A stretch of 64,000 bases of DNA from Vicinamibacterales bacterium (GCA_041394705.1 JAWKHS010000017.1:83785-147784); one strand, 5' to 3'; positions 24,046 through 33,849 are shown, numbered from the stretch's first letter. Notes: a model not told the origin generated them from the sequence alone. Made by a program: numbers and translations.

Positions 24046-24940
24046 CCGCAGAGCGGCGCCGGGTGCGCGGCTCGCCCCGGGCGGCGGCCGCCCGCGTACG
24101 GGCGATCGCTTCCTTCAGGTAGTGCTCGTCGATCTCGATGCCGATCGCGTCCACGCCGAGCCGGGCGCAGGCCACGGTGGTGGCGCCCAGGCCCAGGAAC
24201 GGGTCGGCGACGACGCCCGCGTCCGAGAGGCCGTGCAGACGGATGCAGTATTCCGGCAAGCGGGGCGGGAAGGTGGCCGGGTGGGGCCGGTCCTCGGAGC
24301 GGTTCTGGATCGTCTCGTAGGGCACGAACCAGGTGTTGCCGCGGCAGCGCAGGCCTCCGGAGGCGCCGCGCCACCGGCTGACGTTCGACTGGTCCTGGTA
24401 CTTCACTCCGACGGCGAGGCGGTCCAGGCGCGTCGTGCCGTCCGGCGTGAAGTGGAAGACGAACTCGTGGCAGTCGTTCAGGAACCTGGCCGAGTTGATG
24501 GGCTTGTAGTGCCCGACCGCCAGGTCGTCCGCCAGCCCCGACCGGCCGCCGGCCGCCTCCCGCTCGATGGCGATCGACTTCACCCAGTGGATGAGGTTCT
24601 GCAGGTGCAGGTGCGGCCGCACGGCCTGGGCGACGTCGAGGGCCGTCCACGGGTCCGTCGGCTTGCCGCCGACGTTCAGGAACAGCGACCCCGCCGGGGC
24701 CAGGGCCCGCGCCACGCCGGCCGCCCACCGGCCCGTCCACTCCAGATAGGCCTGGCGGGGCTGGCCGTCGTCGTAGGTCCGGTAGCGGACGCCGAGGTTG
24801 TACGGGGGCGAGGTGATGACGACGTTCAGCGTCCGGGGCGGCAGGCGGGCCAGGACGTCGGTGCAGTCGCCGAGGAAGAACCTGATCGTGGCGCGTCCAG
24901 CCTGGACGGTGTCATACGGGCGAAGAGCACGGGAGGGCAC
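24041..24940 (-). CDS. DNA methyltransferase, beta-class (N4-cytosine or N6-adenine)
   Basis: 299 residues from GTG 24940. Catalytic motif IV TSPPYN (43-48) precedes the SAM-binding motif I DPFLGLGATT (246-255), the order of beta-class enzymes. The TSPPY form is more usual in N4-cytosine enzymes. The region between (about 120-230) would be the target-recognition part. No restriction endonuclease gene adjoins it, so it looks solitary. Its stop lies 9 nt before the peroxiredoxin ATG on the same strand. Confidence 0.88.
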   Translation of the reverse strand: MPSRALRPYDTVQAGRATIRFFLGDCTDVLARLPPRTLNVVITSPPYNLGVRYRTYDDGQPRQAYLEWTGRWAAGVARALAPAGSLFLNVGGKPTDPWTALDVAQAVRPHLHLQNLIHWVKSIAIEREAAGGRSGLADDLAVGHYKPINSARFLNDCHEFVFHFTPDGTTRLDRLAVGVKYQDQSNVSRWRGASGGLRCRGNTWFVPYETIQNRSEDRPHPATFPPRLPEYCIRLHGLSDAGVVADPFLGLGATTVACARLGVDAIGIEIDEHYLKEAIARTRAAAARGEPRTRRRSAV

Positions 24941-25000
24941 GCGCGCGAATTGTACCCGCCTTCGCGCGGTCGAAGGGAGGCGCCCCTGGGGCGCGGCGCG

Positions 25001-25225
25001 TCAGGAGGCGCGCATGGCGACGACGCCCGCGCTGCTGTAGGCATCGGGCCGGCGGCCGTCGCGGATCGCCGAGATCGTGTGGTTCTGACGGTGGGAGGCG
25101 CTGAGGCACTGCGGCCCCTTCTGCTCCACGTAGACGACTTCGCGGGTGCTGGCCACGTCGCGGTAGCGGCCGATGACACAGCCGCAGGGCATGGTGCCGA
25201 ACCCCAGGAGCTTCACGACGCTCAT
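25001..25225 (-). CDS. Small hypothetical protein (74 aa) with CGC motif
   Basis: ATG 25225 has GGGAG about 9 nt upstream. The protein reads MSVVKLLGFGTMPCGCVIGRY at its start (given in part) and continues with VYVEQKGPQC; the CGC pair and third Cys could bind metal, though this is speculation. The A/T-richer codons and the good ribosome site argue for a real gene. No family is recognised. It precedes the DNA methyltransferase by 60 nt in the same direction. Confidence 0.6.
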   Translation of the reverse strand: MSVVKLLGFGTMPCGCVIGRYRDVASTREVVYVEQKGPQCLSASHRQNHTISAIRDGRRPDAYSSAGVVAMRAS

Positions 25226-25451
25226 CTTTCGATCTCCCGTTCCGACGCTTCGCAAGTTCCGTACCCGAGAACGCTGCCACTCAGTAGGCGCGATCGGATT
25301 CGGCATCGCCTCAGGGCGACTCAAAAGCAGTCGCAATTCGTCATACGCCACGCCAGTAATCGGCGCATGACGGCCGAGGCGCAGCCGTACGACGAACGCC
25401 GTGCTGGATTGTCGTTCGCGGTTTTGGATGACGGCGGGCCGGAGCGTGGTG
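25226..25451. other. Intergenic region, no gene recognised
   Basis: 226 nt with locally lower GC, between the 74-residue protein and the convergent-side end of the large fusion gene. It contains a weak 6-bp hairpin (GCGACT/AGTCGC) near 25315. No promoter or RNA gene is evident. Confidence 0.4.
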
Positions 25452-28400
25452 TCAGGGACCCGGCGTTCGCGCGAGCTCGCGATCGAACGCCTCGCGCGCC
25501 GCGGCGGAGCCGGGATCGAGCGTCAGGGCCTCGGCCAGCCGCTGCAGGCCGGCGGCGGCGTTGCCACCCTCGAGCTCCAGCAGCGCGAGGTTCGTGTAGG
25601 TCGACGGATCGCGGGGGTCCGCCTTGATGGAAGCCAGGAAGGCGTCCCGCGCTTCGTCGCGCCGGCCGAGCGTCGCGAGGGCGGCGCCCAGGAGATTGTG
25701 GCCCTTGGCGTGCGTGGGCGTGGCGGCCAGGAGCGCCCGGGCCTCGCCGACGGCCAGCTCGGTGCGTCCCTCCATGAAGAGCAGGCTGGCCGAGTAGTAC
25801 CGGGTGGCGTCCGCCGTCGGCGCGATGGCGCGCATCCGCGAGACGATGGGCAGCAGGCGTTCGCGGTCGCCGGCGTCGGCCACCACCGAGGCGAGCTGTT
25901 CCAGCACGGCCAGGTTCGAGGGATCGCGCTCGGCCGCCGCGAACGCCACCTGCGCGGCGTCGGCGACCGCCCCGGTCGCGGCGAGGAAGCGCGAAAGCGC
26001 CATCTGGGCTTCTACGTGCTCGGGCGGCGCGGCAGCCGCCCGCAGCACATCAGCCGTCTCCGACGCCCGGTTCGTGGCGCCGCCGGCCCGCACCAGCCCC
26101 TCCAGCGCCCGCGTGTCCCGCGGGTCCATGCGAACGGCCGTCGCGAAATCCGACCAGGCGGGGACCGCGGCGCTGGCATCCAGCAGCATCCAGCCCCGAT
26201 CTCGCCACGAGGCGCTGGAGGCCGCCTGCCTGGCCGCCGTCACCACCGCGACGGGATGCTCGGCGGCCAGGGCCCGGAGGGCCGCGGCGTTGTCGGGGCC
26301 GCCGCGGGAGAACACCGTCCGCGGACCCGTGAACTCCACCGGGGCATGGTCGTCGGTCTGGAGCGGGGCGCCGCCCGCGAAGGCCGCGATGCCCGGGCCG
26401 TCGGTGACCAGCAGCGACGTGAGGGCGAAGCCGTCGCGCACCCCCACCGTCGCGAGGTTGGCGCGGGCGGTGTCCCTGGCCGCCAGCCGTTCGGGGATGG
26501 CCGCGATCTGGGGGGCGAGGGGCTGATTCGATCCGATGAGCAGCACGTCGCCGTCCCCGACGAGCCAGAGCGTGCCGTCGGGGAACACGGCCGCGAAGGT
26601 CGCGACGATGGACTTCAGGTCGTCGGCGCTGATGTCGTAGGTGTGCGCCCATTGGCACAGCACGCCCCCGGGAGCCAGGCGGGCCTTGGCCGCGGCGAAG
26701 AACTCGCGCGTGAAGAGCGACGCGATGCCGGCCATCCACGGGTTCGACGGCTCCGAGATGATGGCGTCGTACTGCTCGTGGGTCAGCCGGATGTGGGTGC
26801 GGCCGTCGCCGAGCAGCAGGCGGGTCCGGGGATCCCGAAGGGCGCCGCCGTTCTCGGGATCGAAGAACCGCGAGGCCTCCGCGACCTCGGGCGAGATCTC
26901 GAGGACGTCGGCCCGCTCGATCGGGTGGGTGAGCGCCGAACCCAGCGTGACCCCGCTGCCGAGACCCAGGATGGCCACCCGCTTCGGCGCCGGGTGGAGC
27001 AGCAGGGGCACGTGCGCCAGCAGGCGCTGGGTCAGCATGTCGCCCGAGTTGGAGGCGTCCACCTTTCCGTCGATGGCCAGCGAGGTGGTGCCGGCGCCCT
27101 CGCGGACGGAAACGGTGGCCGTGGCCCCTTCCGCGTAATACACGAGGCGGCCCGCGTGGAGCGCGACCTGGAGGGCCTCGGGCGTCAATGAGGACGCGTA
27201 CTTGTAGGCGCCGCTCGCGAACAGCTCCCGGTCCCAGCGCGGCAGGCCCAGGCTTGCGCCCAGCGCCGCGAGCAGTGCCGCGGTCGCCGCCAGGCGGGCC
27301 GTGCCGGCGGGCCGCGCGGCCGCGAGGCAGGCGAGCCCGGCGACCGCGGTTCCCGCCCCGACCCACCGAAGGCTGTCGTGCAGGCCGAGCGCCGGGATGA
27401 TGAGGAACCCGGCCGCCAGCGCGCCCGCGATCGCCCCGACGGTGTTCAGCGCGTAGATGAGGCCCAGATCCGCGCCCAGCGCGCTCTCGGGCCCGATGCC
27501 CGTCCGGAGGGCGAAGGGGAAGACGCATCCCAGCGCCAGGGCGATCGGCAGGAGCCAGAGCGCCACGAGACCGACCTGACGGGTGAGCACCGAGGCAAAC
27601 GTCGCGTCGGGCGCGGCGACGGCGTGGGCGACCGTCATCAGGCCGAAGTCGATGGTCCAGACCGCGGCGACGGCGGCCAGGACCGCGAGGGCGATGGCCC
27701 CGGTCAGCCCGGCGGCGGGCTGCTGGCTGCCGACGGCCAGGCGCCGGCCGACGACGGCGCCGACGGCGAGGCCGAGGATGAAGGTGGCCACGACCAGGCT
27801 GAACGCATAGGACGTGGGACCGAGCACCTGGGCGAGCAGCCTCGACCAGACGATCTGCAGCGCCAGCGACAGGAACCCCGAGGCCGCCATCGCCCAGGCT
27901 GCCACCCACGGCCGCGGCACGACCTCGCGCTTCACCGGCGTCCCGCCCTTGCGGCGGCGGCCTGAGGTGGGGGCGGCGTCCTGGGCCGCGGGGGCGGCGG
28001 CCGGCTCGTCGATCGAGGCGTTGGCCAGCCACCAGGCGCTGGCCGCGACGATGGCGTTCAGGGCCACGCCGACCCAGGTCGTCCCCCGAAGGCCGAGCCA
28101 GGGCACCAGCGCAAATCCGGTGGCCAGGGCCCCGAGGGCCGCGCCGGCGGTGTTGGCCGCATACAGGGCGCCGGCGTCCCGCGTCGCCCACCGGGCCGAG
28201 GGCACGTACCAACGAGCCACCAGCGGAAAGGTGGCGCCCATCGCCACGGCGGGCAGGGCCACCAGGATCAGGCTGGCGACCAGCCGGATGAGTGGGAACG
28301 CCAGGCCGGGCGTGCCGTCGGCATACGCCCGGCTCAGGAGCGGATCGAGGAACGAGAGGCCGAGGGGCAGCGCCAGCGCCAGGAGGGCAATGGCGATCTC

Positions 28401-28631
28401 CAGGCCCGCGTAGAGGCGCATCGCCACGGCCCGGCCCAGGCGGTCGCTGGCCGGCCCGGCGACGGCGGCCCCAATCGCCAGCCCGCCCATGAACGCCGCC
28501 GTCACGGTCGAGGCCGCGGCCACGCCGTGTCCCAGCGACAGCGTCAGGAGCCTGGTCCATGCCACTTCGTAGACGAGCGCGGCGGCGCCGGACATGGCAT
28601 ACACGACCAGGAACCACCACGGAGGGGCCAT
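25452..28631 (-). CDS. Fused multi-pass membrane / spermidine synthase-like / TPR protein
   Basis: 1059 residues. Residues 1-450 hold about 12-14 hydrophobic helices in two halves resembling an MFS fold (AALVYEVAWTRLL opening). Residues about 480-760 are a polyamine aminopropyltransferase-like Rossmann domain: AILGLGSGVTLGSAL SAM-binding loop, VLEISPEV, GDGRTHIRL and IISEPSNPWMAGIASLF. The SEPSN sequence replaces the DD/TD pair of true spermidine synthases, so polyamine synthesis is doubtful. The last 270 residues are TPR-like. This three-part architecture is a known family in Acidobacteriota and Deltaproteobacteria without assigned function. Confidence 0.87.
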   Translation of the reverse strand: MAPPWWFLVVYAMSGAAALVYEVAWTRLLTLSLGHGVAAASTVTAAFMGGLAIGAAVAGPASDRLGRAVAMRLYAGLEIAIALLALALPLGLSFLDPLLSRAYADGTPGLAFPLIRLVASLILVALPAVAMGATFPLVARWYVPSARWATRDAGALYAANTAGAALGALATGFALVPWLGLRGTTWVGVALNAIVAASAWWLANASIDEPAAAPAAQDAAPTSGRRRKGGTPVKREVVPRPWVAAWAMAASGFLSLALQIVWSRLLAQVLGPTSYAFSLVVATFILGLAVGAVVGRRLAVGSQQPAAGLTGAIALAVLAAVAAVWTIDFGLMTVAHAVAAPDATFASVLTRQVGLVALWLLPIALALGCVFPFALRTGIGPESALGADLGLIYALNTVGAIAGALAAGFLIIPALGLHDSLRWVGAGTAVAGLACLAAARPAGTARLAATAALLAALGASLGLPRWDRELFASGAYKYASSLTPEALQVALHAGRLVYYAEGATATVSVREGAGTTSLAIDGKVDASNSGDMLTQRLLAHVPLLLHPAPKRVAILGLGSGVTLGSALTHPIERADVLEISPEVAEASRFFDPENGGALRDPRTRLLLGDGRTHIRLTHEQYDAIISEPSNPWMAGIASLFTREFFAAAKARLAPGGVLCQWAHTYDISADDLKSIVATFAAVFPDGTLWLVGDGDVLLIGSNQPLAPQIAAIPERLAARDTARANLATVGVRDGFALTSLLVTDGPGIAAFAGGAPLQTDDHAPVEFTGPRTVFSRGGPDNAAALRALAAEHPVAVVTAARQAASSASWRDRGWMLLDASAAVPAWSDFATAVRMDPRDTRALEGLVRAGGATNRASETADVLRAAAAPPEHVEAQMALSRFLAATGAVADAAQVAFAAAERDPSNLAVLEQLASVVADAGDRERLLPIVSRMRAIAPTADATRYYSASLLFMEGRTELAVGEARALLAATPTHAKGHNLLGAALATLGRRDEARDAFLASIKADPRDPSTYTNLALLELEGGNAAAGLQRLAEALTLDPGSAAAREAFDRELARTPGP

Positions 28632-28722
28632 TCCGTGAAGTGTACAGTGGCCAGCGCCCGCAGTTCGAGAGCGGGCGCGGCCCGACCGCCGCGCTGCCGA
28701 GGGCCGGACGTCCGTGGGCGGC

Positions 28723-30708
28723 TCAGCGCGCCGACGTGGAGGGCGCCGGTCCGCCGACCCCGCGCGGCCGATACAGCTCGGTTTCGCCGTCCTCGGCCAC
28801 GAGCTCGAGATCGAAGGTGCGCGTGGCTGCCTCGACCAGGGCCGGCGATGCGCGCCCGCGGTGGATGACCACCCATCCGACGGACCGGCGGCTCATGAAG
28901 CTCGGTCCGCGCTCCGCCAGGGCCGCCGTCTGTGCCTCGGTGAGCGCCTTCCCTTCGCTGAGCGTGATGAGGCTCCCCAGTGTGGGCGTCGCGGCCAGCT
29001 CCCGGAAGCGCCGCGCCGAGACGCGTGACAGGTAGCCGCCCACCAGGGGCTTGCCGTGGACGGTCTGATAGAACTGGTATCTCGCGGAGAAGTCCCCGAT
29101 GGACGTCACGCCGTCGCGCGCGCCGAACGGCAGTTCCAGCACCCGCACGTCGCGCGGGTCGTCGCGAATGATCGTGTAGACCGAGGGCACGGCCGCCGAA
29201 TAGAGGGGCCGCGGCGCCGGCAGCAGCTCGAACGCGAGCAGGCACGCCACCGTGGCCATGATGGTCCGCCGGCGGGCGGGCCAGCGATCGCCGAGCGCGC
29301 GGAGGGCCAGCGCGAACAGCACGCTGGCGCACAGGGCCACCACCACGGCGAAGCGTCCGGGCATGCGCGTGAGATTCACGACAGGCACGTACCGAAGGAA
29401 CGCCCACGGTCCCGGTACGTAGGTGTTCGCCCCACCCACGTGCACGAAGGGACCGAGGGACAGCGCCGCGAAGATCGCGGTGGTCCACGTCCACCCGCGG
29501 TCCCGGAAGCCGGCCTTCCACATGGCCACCACGATGACGCCAAGGACGACGAGCCCCACGGCCGCCGTGTATTCGACGAACACGGTGGGCGCGGACTCCA
29601 GTTCGTAACCCACCAGCGCCCGCACCAGGGGGTGGGACGGATTCGGCGCGATCAGGGCGAGGAGATCCACGCCGGCCGGGCTGCTGCGCCAGTAGACGGG
29701 CGGCGAGACCCAGGTGCCGTCGAGTACGCGCGTCGCCGCGCCGTACAGCGTGGGCGAGAGCGCGACGACGCCGGCGGCGCCGGCGGCCGCCGTCAGGCCG
29801 ACCGCGCGCCAGTGGGGACGCCCGACGGCCACGACCAGTGGATGGAGCAGCCAAAGCGCCCGGGCCAGGACGAGCACCGACAGCAGGAACACCGGGGAGT
29901 AGAGGCCCCGGACCGTGACCGGCACGCCGAGGACTTCGAACCGGCCGCCTCGGCCGGTCGCGAGGCCGATCACCAGGGCGGCCATGAGGACGATCGCGAG
30001 ATCCAGCAGCCAGACGCCCGCGCCGCGCCGCCAGCCTGGGCGCCATTCGAGCCGAAGCACGCGGGACACGGCGTAGATGGCGGCGATGTCCAGGCAGTAG
30101 ACGGAGTAGTAGGCATCACCGCCGGCCGCCCACGCCACTGCGAGCCCGGCCAGCAGGGAGTCCTTCAAGGACTGGGAGCGCTCGACCCGGTGGAGCGCCC
30201 AGAGGAACGCCGCCAGGGGCGCCGCCGCGACGAGGCTGAAGTGCCCGGTCGATCTCGCCACGAGGACGGGCCCGAAGGCGAATGCCGCCCCCGCCAGCCA
30301 CGACTCGAACGTGGCGCCCTCGGAGACGCGCCGGGCGAGGACGAACGTCATCCACGCCGTGATCACGACCGTCGCGAGGTAGACCAGGTTGAACGTAGGC
30401 ACCGGCGGAAGCCACCGCCCGATCGGCACCGACAGGAGGTTGGCGAACAGCGTGTAGTTGTGCTGCGTCAGATCCACCGGCCGCCCGGTGGTGGAGAAGA
30501 TCCGCTCGGTGGTGAGGGGATTGCGATGTTCGGTGAACGCCGAGTTCTGGAACACCCACTGGTTCCAGACGTACACGCCGGTATCGCCCCCCGGATCCCC
30601 GGTGAGATGCGTGGCGAGATGCGGTGCCAGGGGCCAGGAGAAGGCCACCGCCACCACGACATAACCGGCCACGGCGGCGAGGTGAGGGGACCACGCGCGT
30701 CGCGACAT
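28723..30708 (-). CDS. Large multi-pass membrane protein, glycosyltransferase-like
   Basis: About 661 residues. The start ATG 30708 (SRRAWSPHL) gives a short cytoplasmic tail before the first helix; the open frame to 30819 adds no plausible N-terminus. About 12 hydrophobic helices fill residues 10-500. The first luminal loop has TGDPGGDTGVYVWNQW, an acidic loop as in GT-C enzymes. The last 150 residues are soluble (VRVLELPFGARDG, then WVVIHRG). It resembles uncharacterised membrane glycosyltransferase-like proteins. The stop lies 91 nt upstream of the fusion gene's start, same direction. Confidence 0.7.
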   Translation of the reverse strand: MSRRAWSPHLAAVAGYVVVAVAFSWPLAPHLATHLTGDPGGDTGVYVWNQWVFQNSAFTEHRNPLTTERIFSTTGRPVDLTQHNYTLFANLLSVPIGRWLPPVPTFNLVYLATVVITAWMTFVLARRVSEGATFESWLAGAAFAFGPVLVARSTGHFSLVAAAPLAAFLWALHRVERSQSLKDSLLAGLAVAWAAGGDAYYSVYCLDIAAIYAVSRVLRLEWRPGWRRGAGVWLLDLAIVLMAALVIGLATGRGGRFEVLGVPVTVRGLYSPVFLLSVLVLARALWLLHPLVVAVGRPHWRAVGLTAAAGAAGVVALSPTLYGAATRVLDGTWVSPPVYWRSSPAGVDLLALIAPNPSHPLVRALVGYELESAPTVFVEYTAAVGLVVLGVIVVAMWKAGFRDRGWTWTTAIFAALSLGPFVHVGGANTYVPGPWAFLRYVPVVNLTRMPGRFAVVVALCASVLFALALRALGDRWPARRRTIMATVACLLAFELLPAPRPLYSAAVPSVYTIIRDDPRDVRVLELPFGARDGVTSIGDFSARYQFYQTVHGKPLVGGYLSRVSARRFRELAATPTLGSLITLSEGKALTEAQTAALAERGPSFMSRRSVGWVVIHRGRASPALVEAATRTFDLELVAEDGETELYRPRGVGGPAPSTSAR

Positions 30709-30797
30709 GAAAAAGGCGCGCGACACACTACCACGGAGGCCGGCGCCCGTGTGGCGGAAATCAGGACGGCACTGCAGTGCCGAAACTGATGAGCTGG

Positions 30798-30837
30798 AGA
30801 AAAGAATGGGCGGCTCCACCGGATGGTGAAGCCGCCC
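30798..30837 (-). terminator. Rho-independent terminator of the TonB receptor gene
   Basis: On the minus strand GGGCGGCTTCACC pairs with GGTGGAGCCGCCC (one G-T wobble) around an ATCC loop at 30837-30808, followed directly by ATTCTTTT. It lies about 63 nt after the stop at 30901. Confidence 0.85.
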
Positions 30838-30900
30838 TGGGTTCCCTAGGCGGAACCCTCGGCCCGTGGGGGCAACTCGCGGCGCTGCGCGCCGGACCGG

Positions 30901-33849
30901 TTAGAAGTCGTACCGGATGCCGAACCGCACGACGCGCGGGTCCAGAATCCCGAGGACTTCCTTGAACGTGGCGCCGGTGAGCGTGCGGAACACCGTCACC
31001 GTGCCGGTGTTGGCCAGGTTGAACACGTCGATCTGGCCCGTGACCTTGCCGAAGCGCCCGAACCGGAACGACTTGTCGACGCGCATGTCGAGGATGCTCA
31101 CCGCGGGCGCCCGGTTCGCGGTCGCCTCCTCCATGCGGACGTTCTGCGCGCCATCGCCGGGGAAGTTGACGTTGGTGGCGCGGCCCCACTGGTTGCCGGA
31201 CTGCACCTTCCAGGAGCCCGACAGGCCAAGGTCGAACGGCAGCACGTAGCGGCCGACGATCTTGTAGTTCCAGGTGCTGAGCGTCTCGTAGCCGTTGTCG
31301 CCGAACGTGAGCTGCGACGGCCGGTAGAAGTAGCTGCGGAGGTTGCCGGCCACGCCCGTGGCGCTCGTGGACGAGGTCATGCTGGGGAGCTCGTTGGACA
31401 GCGTGACGGCCGCCGAGGTGAGCAGCATCCACTTGCCCGAGAAGCGGCGGTTGAGGGCCACCTCGAACGTGTTGAAGTCCGAGTGGTCCAGGCCGTCCGG
31501 GTTCGTGTAGACGCGGTCGGTCGGTGCCGACTGCGGACGATCCAGCAGCTGGATCACGTTGTCGTCCGCCGTGCCGGACACGCCGTCGGGGCCGATGTCC
31601 GTGAAGTTGAACGTGTTGGTGTAGAGGCCGATGCGCGCGGCGTCGACCTCGTTCCACTCGTTGCGGATGTTCTTGTAGACGTAGGACGCGCGGCCCGACA
31701 GGCCCTGCCGGATCTCGCGTTCGACGCTCAACGAGAACTCGTTCGACGTCGGCCGGACGATGTTCGGGTCGACGGTGACGAAGCCGGCGCCGCCCTGCGT
31801 GCTGTTGAAGGCGCCCAGCTCCTGCGGACCGTCGAGCAGCCGGTTGCCGTTCAGGTCGCAGCCGGTGGTGCGCGTGGCCGTGCAGGGCAGGAAGGCGTAG
31901 CGCAGGCGCGCCTGACCCACCGGGTTCTGCTGGTCGGCGAGCGTGTCGGACGAGTTGAAGCGGAACTGGCCGAAGAAGGCCTTCACGACGGTCCGGTTGT
32001 CGCCGGTGAGGTCGTAGGTGATGCCGGCGCGCGGCGAGAACGTCGTGGACTTGGCCACCGTCTGCGCCGCAATCTGCTTCGGCGCGATGAAGGCCAGGTA
32101 GCGGGCGCGCTCGGTGGGGTTGACGTCGGCGGGCCAGTTGGCGAGCGCCGGGTGGCCGTTCGGCGCGAACTGCTGATCCGGCCAGCCGTCCGTGTAGTGC
32201 TCGATGCGACCGCCGTAGTTGACGGTGATGCGGTCCGTCATCTTCCAGGTGTCGCTCAGCCACACGCTGGTGTACTTGACGTCGTTGATGGGCGAGGTGG
32301 GCGAGTTGTACAGGTCCACCTGGCTCGTCGTGGTCGCGTTCGCGTCGCGGTAGAAGATGTCGAACGGCTGGTCCTGGAAGAAGTTGCGGCGATCCTTCTT
32401 CCAGTCGAAGCCGAACTTGAAGTCGTGCGAGCCCATCCACCCGTCCTGGAAGTACGAGGTGGAGATGTAGAACTGGGGCTTGAAGCGCTTCTGGTTCTGG
32501 TAGGAGGCCTGGCCGCCGCCGTCGAAGTACTGCAGCGTGGACAGGTCCTGGCGCCCGGGCACCCAGGGGCCGTCGTAGATGCCGGCCTCCAGCGTGGGAC
32601 GGAGCGGGAAGTAGTTGCCCCACGTGCCGTACAGGACGTCGAGGAACATGCGGTCGGTGACGACGCTGGTCCACTCGATCTTCTCGGGGTAGTTGCGCGA
32701 GGCCTGGTAGCGCGCGGCGCTCAGCGGCGTCGTCGGGCCGAAGTCGCGGCGGTCCTGCAGCTTGTTGCGCTTGTTCATGAACGCGATGATCTGGTTGTTG
32801 CGCGGCAGCTGGAACGTGCCCTTGAGGGTGTAGTTGTTCGTCAGCTTCGAGCGGGACAGCTCGGAGAAGCCCAGCGTGTACTTGTACTGGTCGTTCAGGC
32901 GGTAGCTGTAGAACAGCCAGGCCTTCTTCTTCCAGAGCGGGCCGCCGACGTTGAAGTTCAGGTCGTACTGGTGGTCGACCGGATTGCCCTTGTTGATCGG
33001 GTTCCGGACGAAGAAGCCGTTGTCGTCGCGCGTGTTGGCCGTCTTGAGGTTCGAGGGCACGTTGTCGGAGATGAACTTCTTGCCGACGTAGTCGCTGTAC
33101 CAGTTGCCCGAGAGCCGGTCACCGCCCGACTTCACGCTGACGCTGAGCGACGCGCCCGGAGCGAAATTGGTGGCGTCGCTGCCGGCGCCGCCCACCTGGA
33201 ACTCCTCGAAGCTGCCGAAGTCGAAGTAGCCGGCGTTCGCGCTGTTGCCTTCGGTGGTGTCGATGCCCTCGATCTTCGTCTGGTTCTGGACGTTGAGCCC
33301 GTAGGTGACGTACCCGGTCTGCGTGCCGGTGTGGGAGCCGCCGACGTCGTAGCCGTTCATCTGGATGCCCGGCGCCTGCGCCATGGCCGCCCAGACGTCG
33401 CGCGCGTTGGGGATCTCGGTGAGCAGCTCCTTGGTGAAGTTCGTCGCCATCGTGTTCGTGGTCGTGTCCACGACGGGCGAGGCGCCGGTCACCGTCACCG
33501 TCTCCTGCAGGGTGGCGACCTGGAGCTGCTGGTCGACCGAGAGGGTGGTGTTGATGACGACGCGGATGCCTTCGCGCTTGACGCCCTGGAACCCGGCCAG
33601 TTCGAACGTCACTTCGTACAGCCCGGGCGGCAGCGCGATGAAGCGGTACTGCCCGTCGGCGCCCGTGACCTGGGTTTGCGCCTGGATGAGCGCCGGACTC
33701 GATACGGTGACCGTCACACCGGGCAGCACGCCGCCCGTGTCGTCCGTGACCGTCCCGTTGATGCGGCCGCGAAAGTCCTGGGCGCTTGCCGGTATCGCCG
33801 CCGACAGGGCAGCGACCAGAGCCAGGACGACTCCCGTCTTGAACGTCAT
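30901..33849 (-). CDS. TonB-dependent receptor with carboxypeptidase-regulatory domain (Oar-like)
   Basis: 982 residues. The signal peptide ends PASAQ. Residues about 25-105 are a carboxypeptidase-regulatory-like beta sandwich (INGTVTDDTGGVLPGVTVTV). A plug domain follows (about 120-230, with LQETVTVTGASPVVDT and IPNARDVWAAMAQAPGI). The rest is an outer-membrane beta-barrel ending in an aromatic residue (VRFGIRYDF), as expected for BAM assembly. GGGAG lies 7 nt before the ATG. It would import a large substrate such as an oligosaccharide or peptide using TonB energy. A strong terminator follows. No degradative genes adjoin, so the substrate is open. Confidence 0.93.
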   Translation of the reverse strand: MTFKTGVVLALVAALSAAIPASAQDFRGRINGTVTDDTGGVLPGVTVTVSSPALIQAQTQVTGADGQYRFIALPPGLYEVTFELAGFQGVKREGIRVVINTTLSVDQQLQVATLQETVTVTGASPVVDTTTNTMATNFTKELLTEIPNARDVWAAMAQAPGIQMNGYDVGGSHTGTQTGYVTYGLNVQNQTKIEGIDTTEGNSANAGYFDFGSFEEFQVGGAGSDATNFAPGASLSVSVKSGGDRLSGNWYSDYVGKKFISDNVPSNLKTANTRDDNGFFVRNPINKGNPVDHQYDLNFNVGGPLWKKKAWLFYSYRLNDQYKYTLGFSELSRSKLTNNYTLKGTFQLPRNNQIIAFMNKRNKLQDRRDFGPTTPLSAARYQASRNYPEKIEWTSVVTDRMFLDVLYGTWGNYFPLRPTLEAGIYDGPWVPGRQDLSTLQYFDGGGQASYQNQKRFKPQFYISTSYFQDGWMGSHDFKFGFDWKKDRRNFFQDQPFDIFYRDANATTTSQVDLYNSPTSPINDVKYTSVWLSDTWKMTDRITVNYGGRIEHYTDGWPDQQFAPNGHPALANWPADVNPTERARYLAFIAPKQIAAQTVAKSTTFSPRAGITYDLTGDNRTVVKAFFGQFRFNSSDTLADQQNPVGQARLRYAFLPCTATRTTGCDLNGNRLLDGPQELGAFNSTQGGAGFVTVDPNIVRPTSNEFSLSVEREIRQGLSGRASYVYKNIRNEWNEVDAARIGLYTNTFNFTDIGPDGVSGTADDNVIQLLDRPQSAPTDRVYTNPDGLDHSDFNTFEVALNRRFSGKWMLLTSAAVTLSNELPSMTSSTSATGVAGNLRSYFYRPSQLTFGDNGYETLSTWNYKIVGRYVLPFDLGLSGSWKVQSGNQWGRATNVNFPGDGAQNVRMEEATANRAPAVSILDMRVDKSFRFGRFGKVTGQIDVFNLANTGTVTVFRTLTGATFKEVLGILDPRVVRFGIRYDF

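Noticed and set aside
22523..25627. Plus-strand open frame of about 1030 codons antisense to LysR, peroxiredoxin and methyltransferase
   Set aside because: Low-complexity translation with no family features, while the minus-strand genes carry clear motifs.
30709..30900. Possible small gene before the TonB receptor stop
   Set aside because: The region is explained by the receptor terminator and the upstream part of the membrane-protein gene. No start with ribosome site was found.
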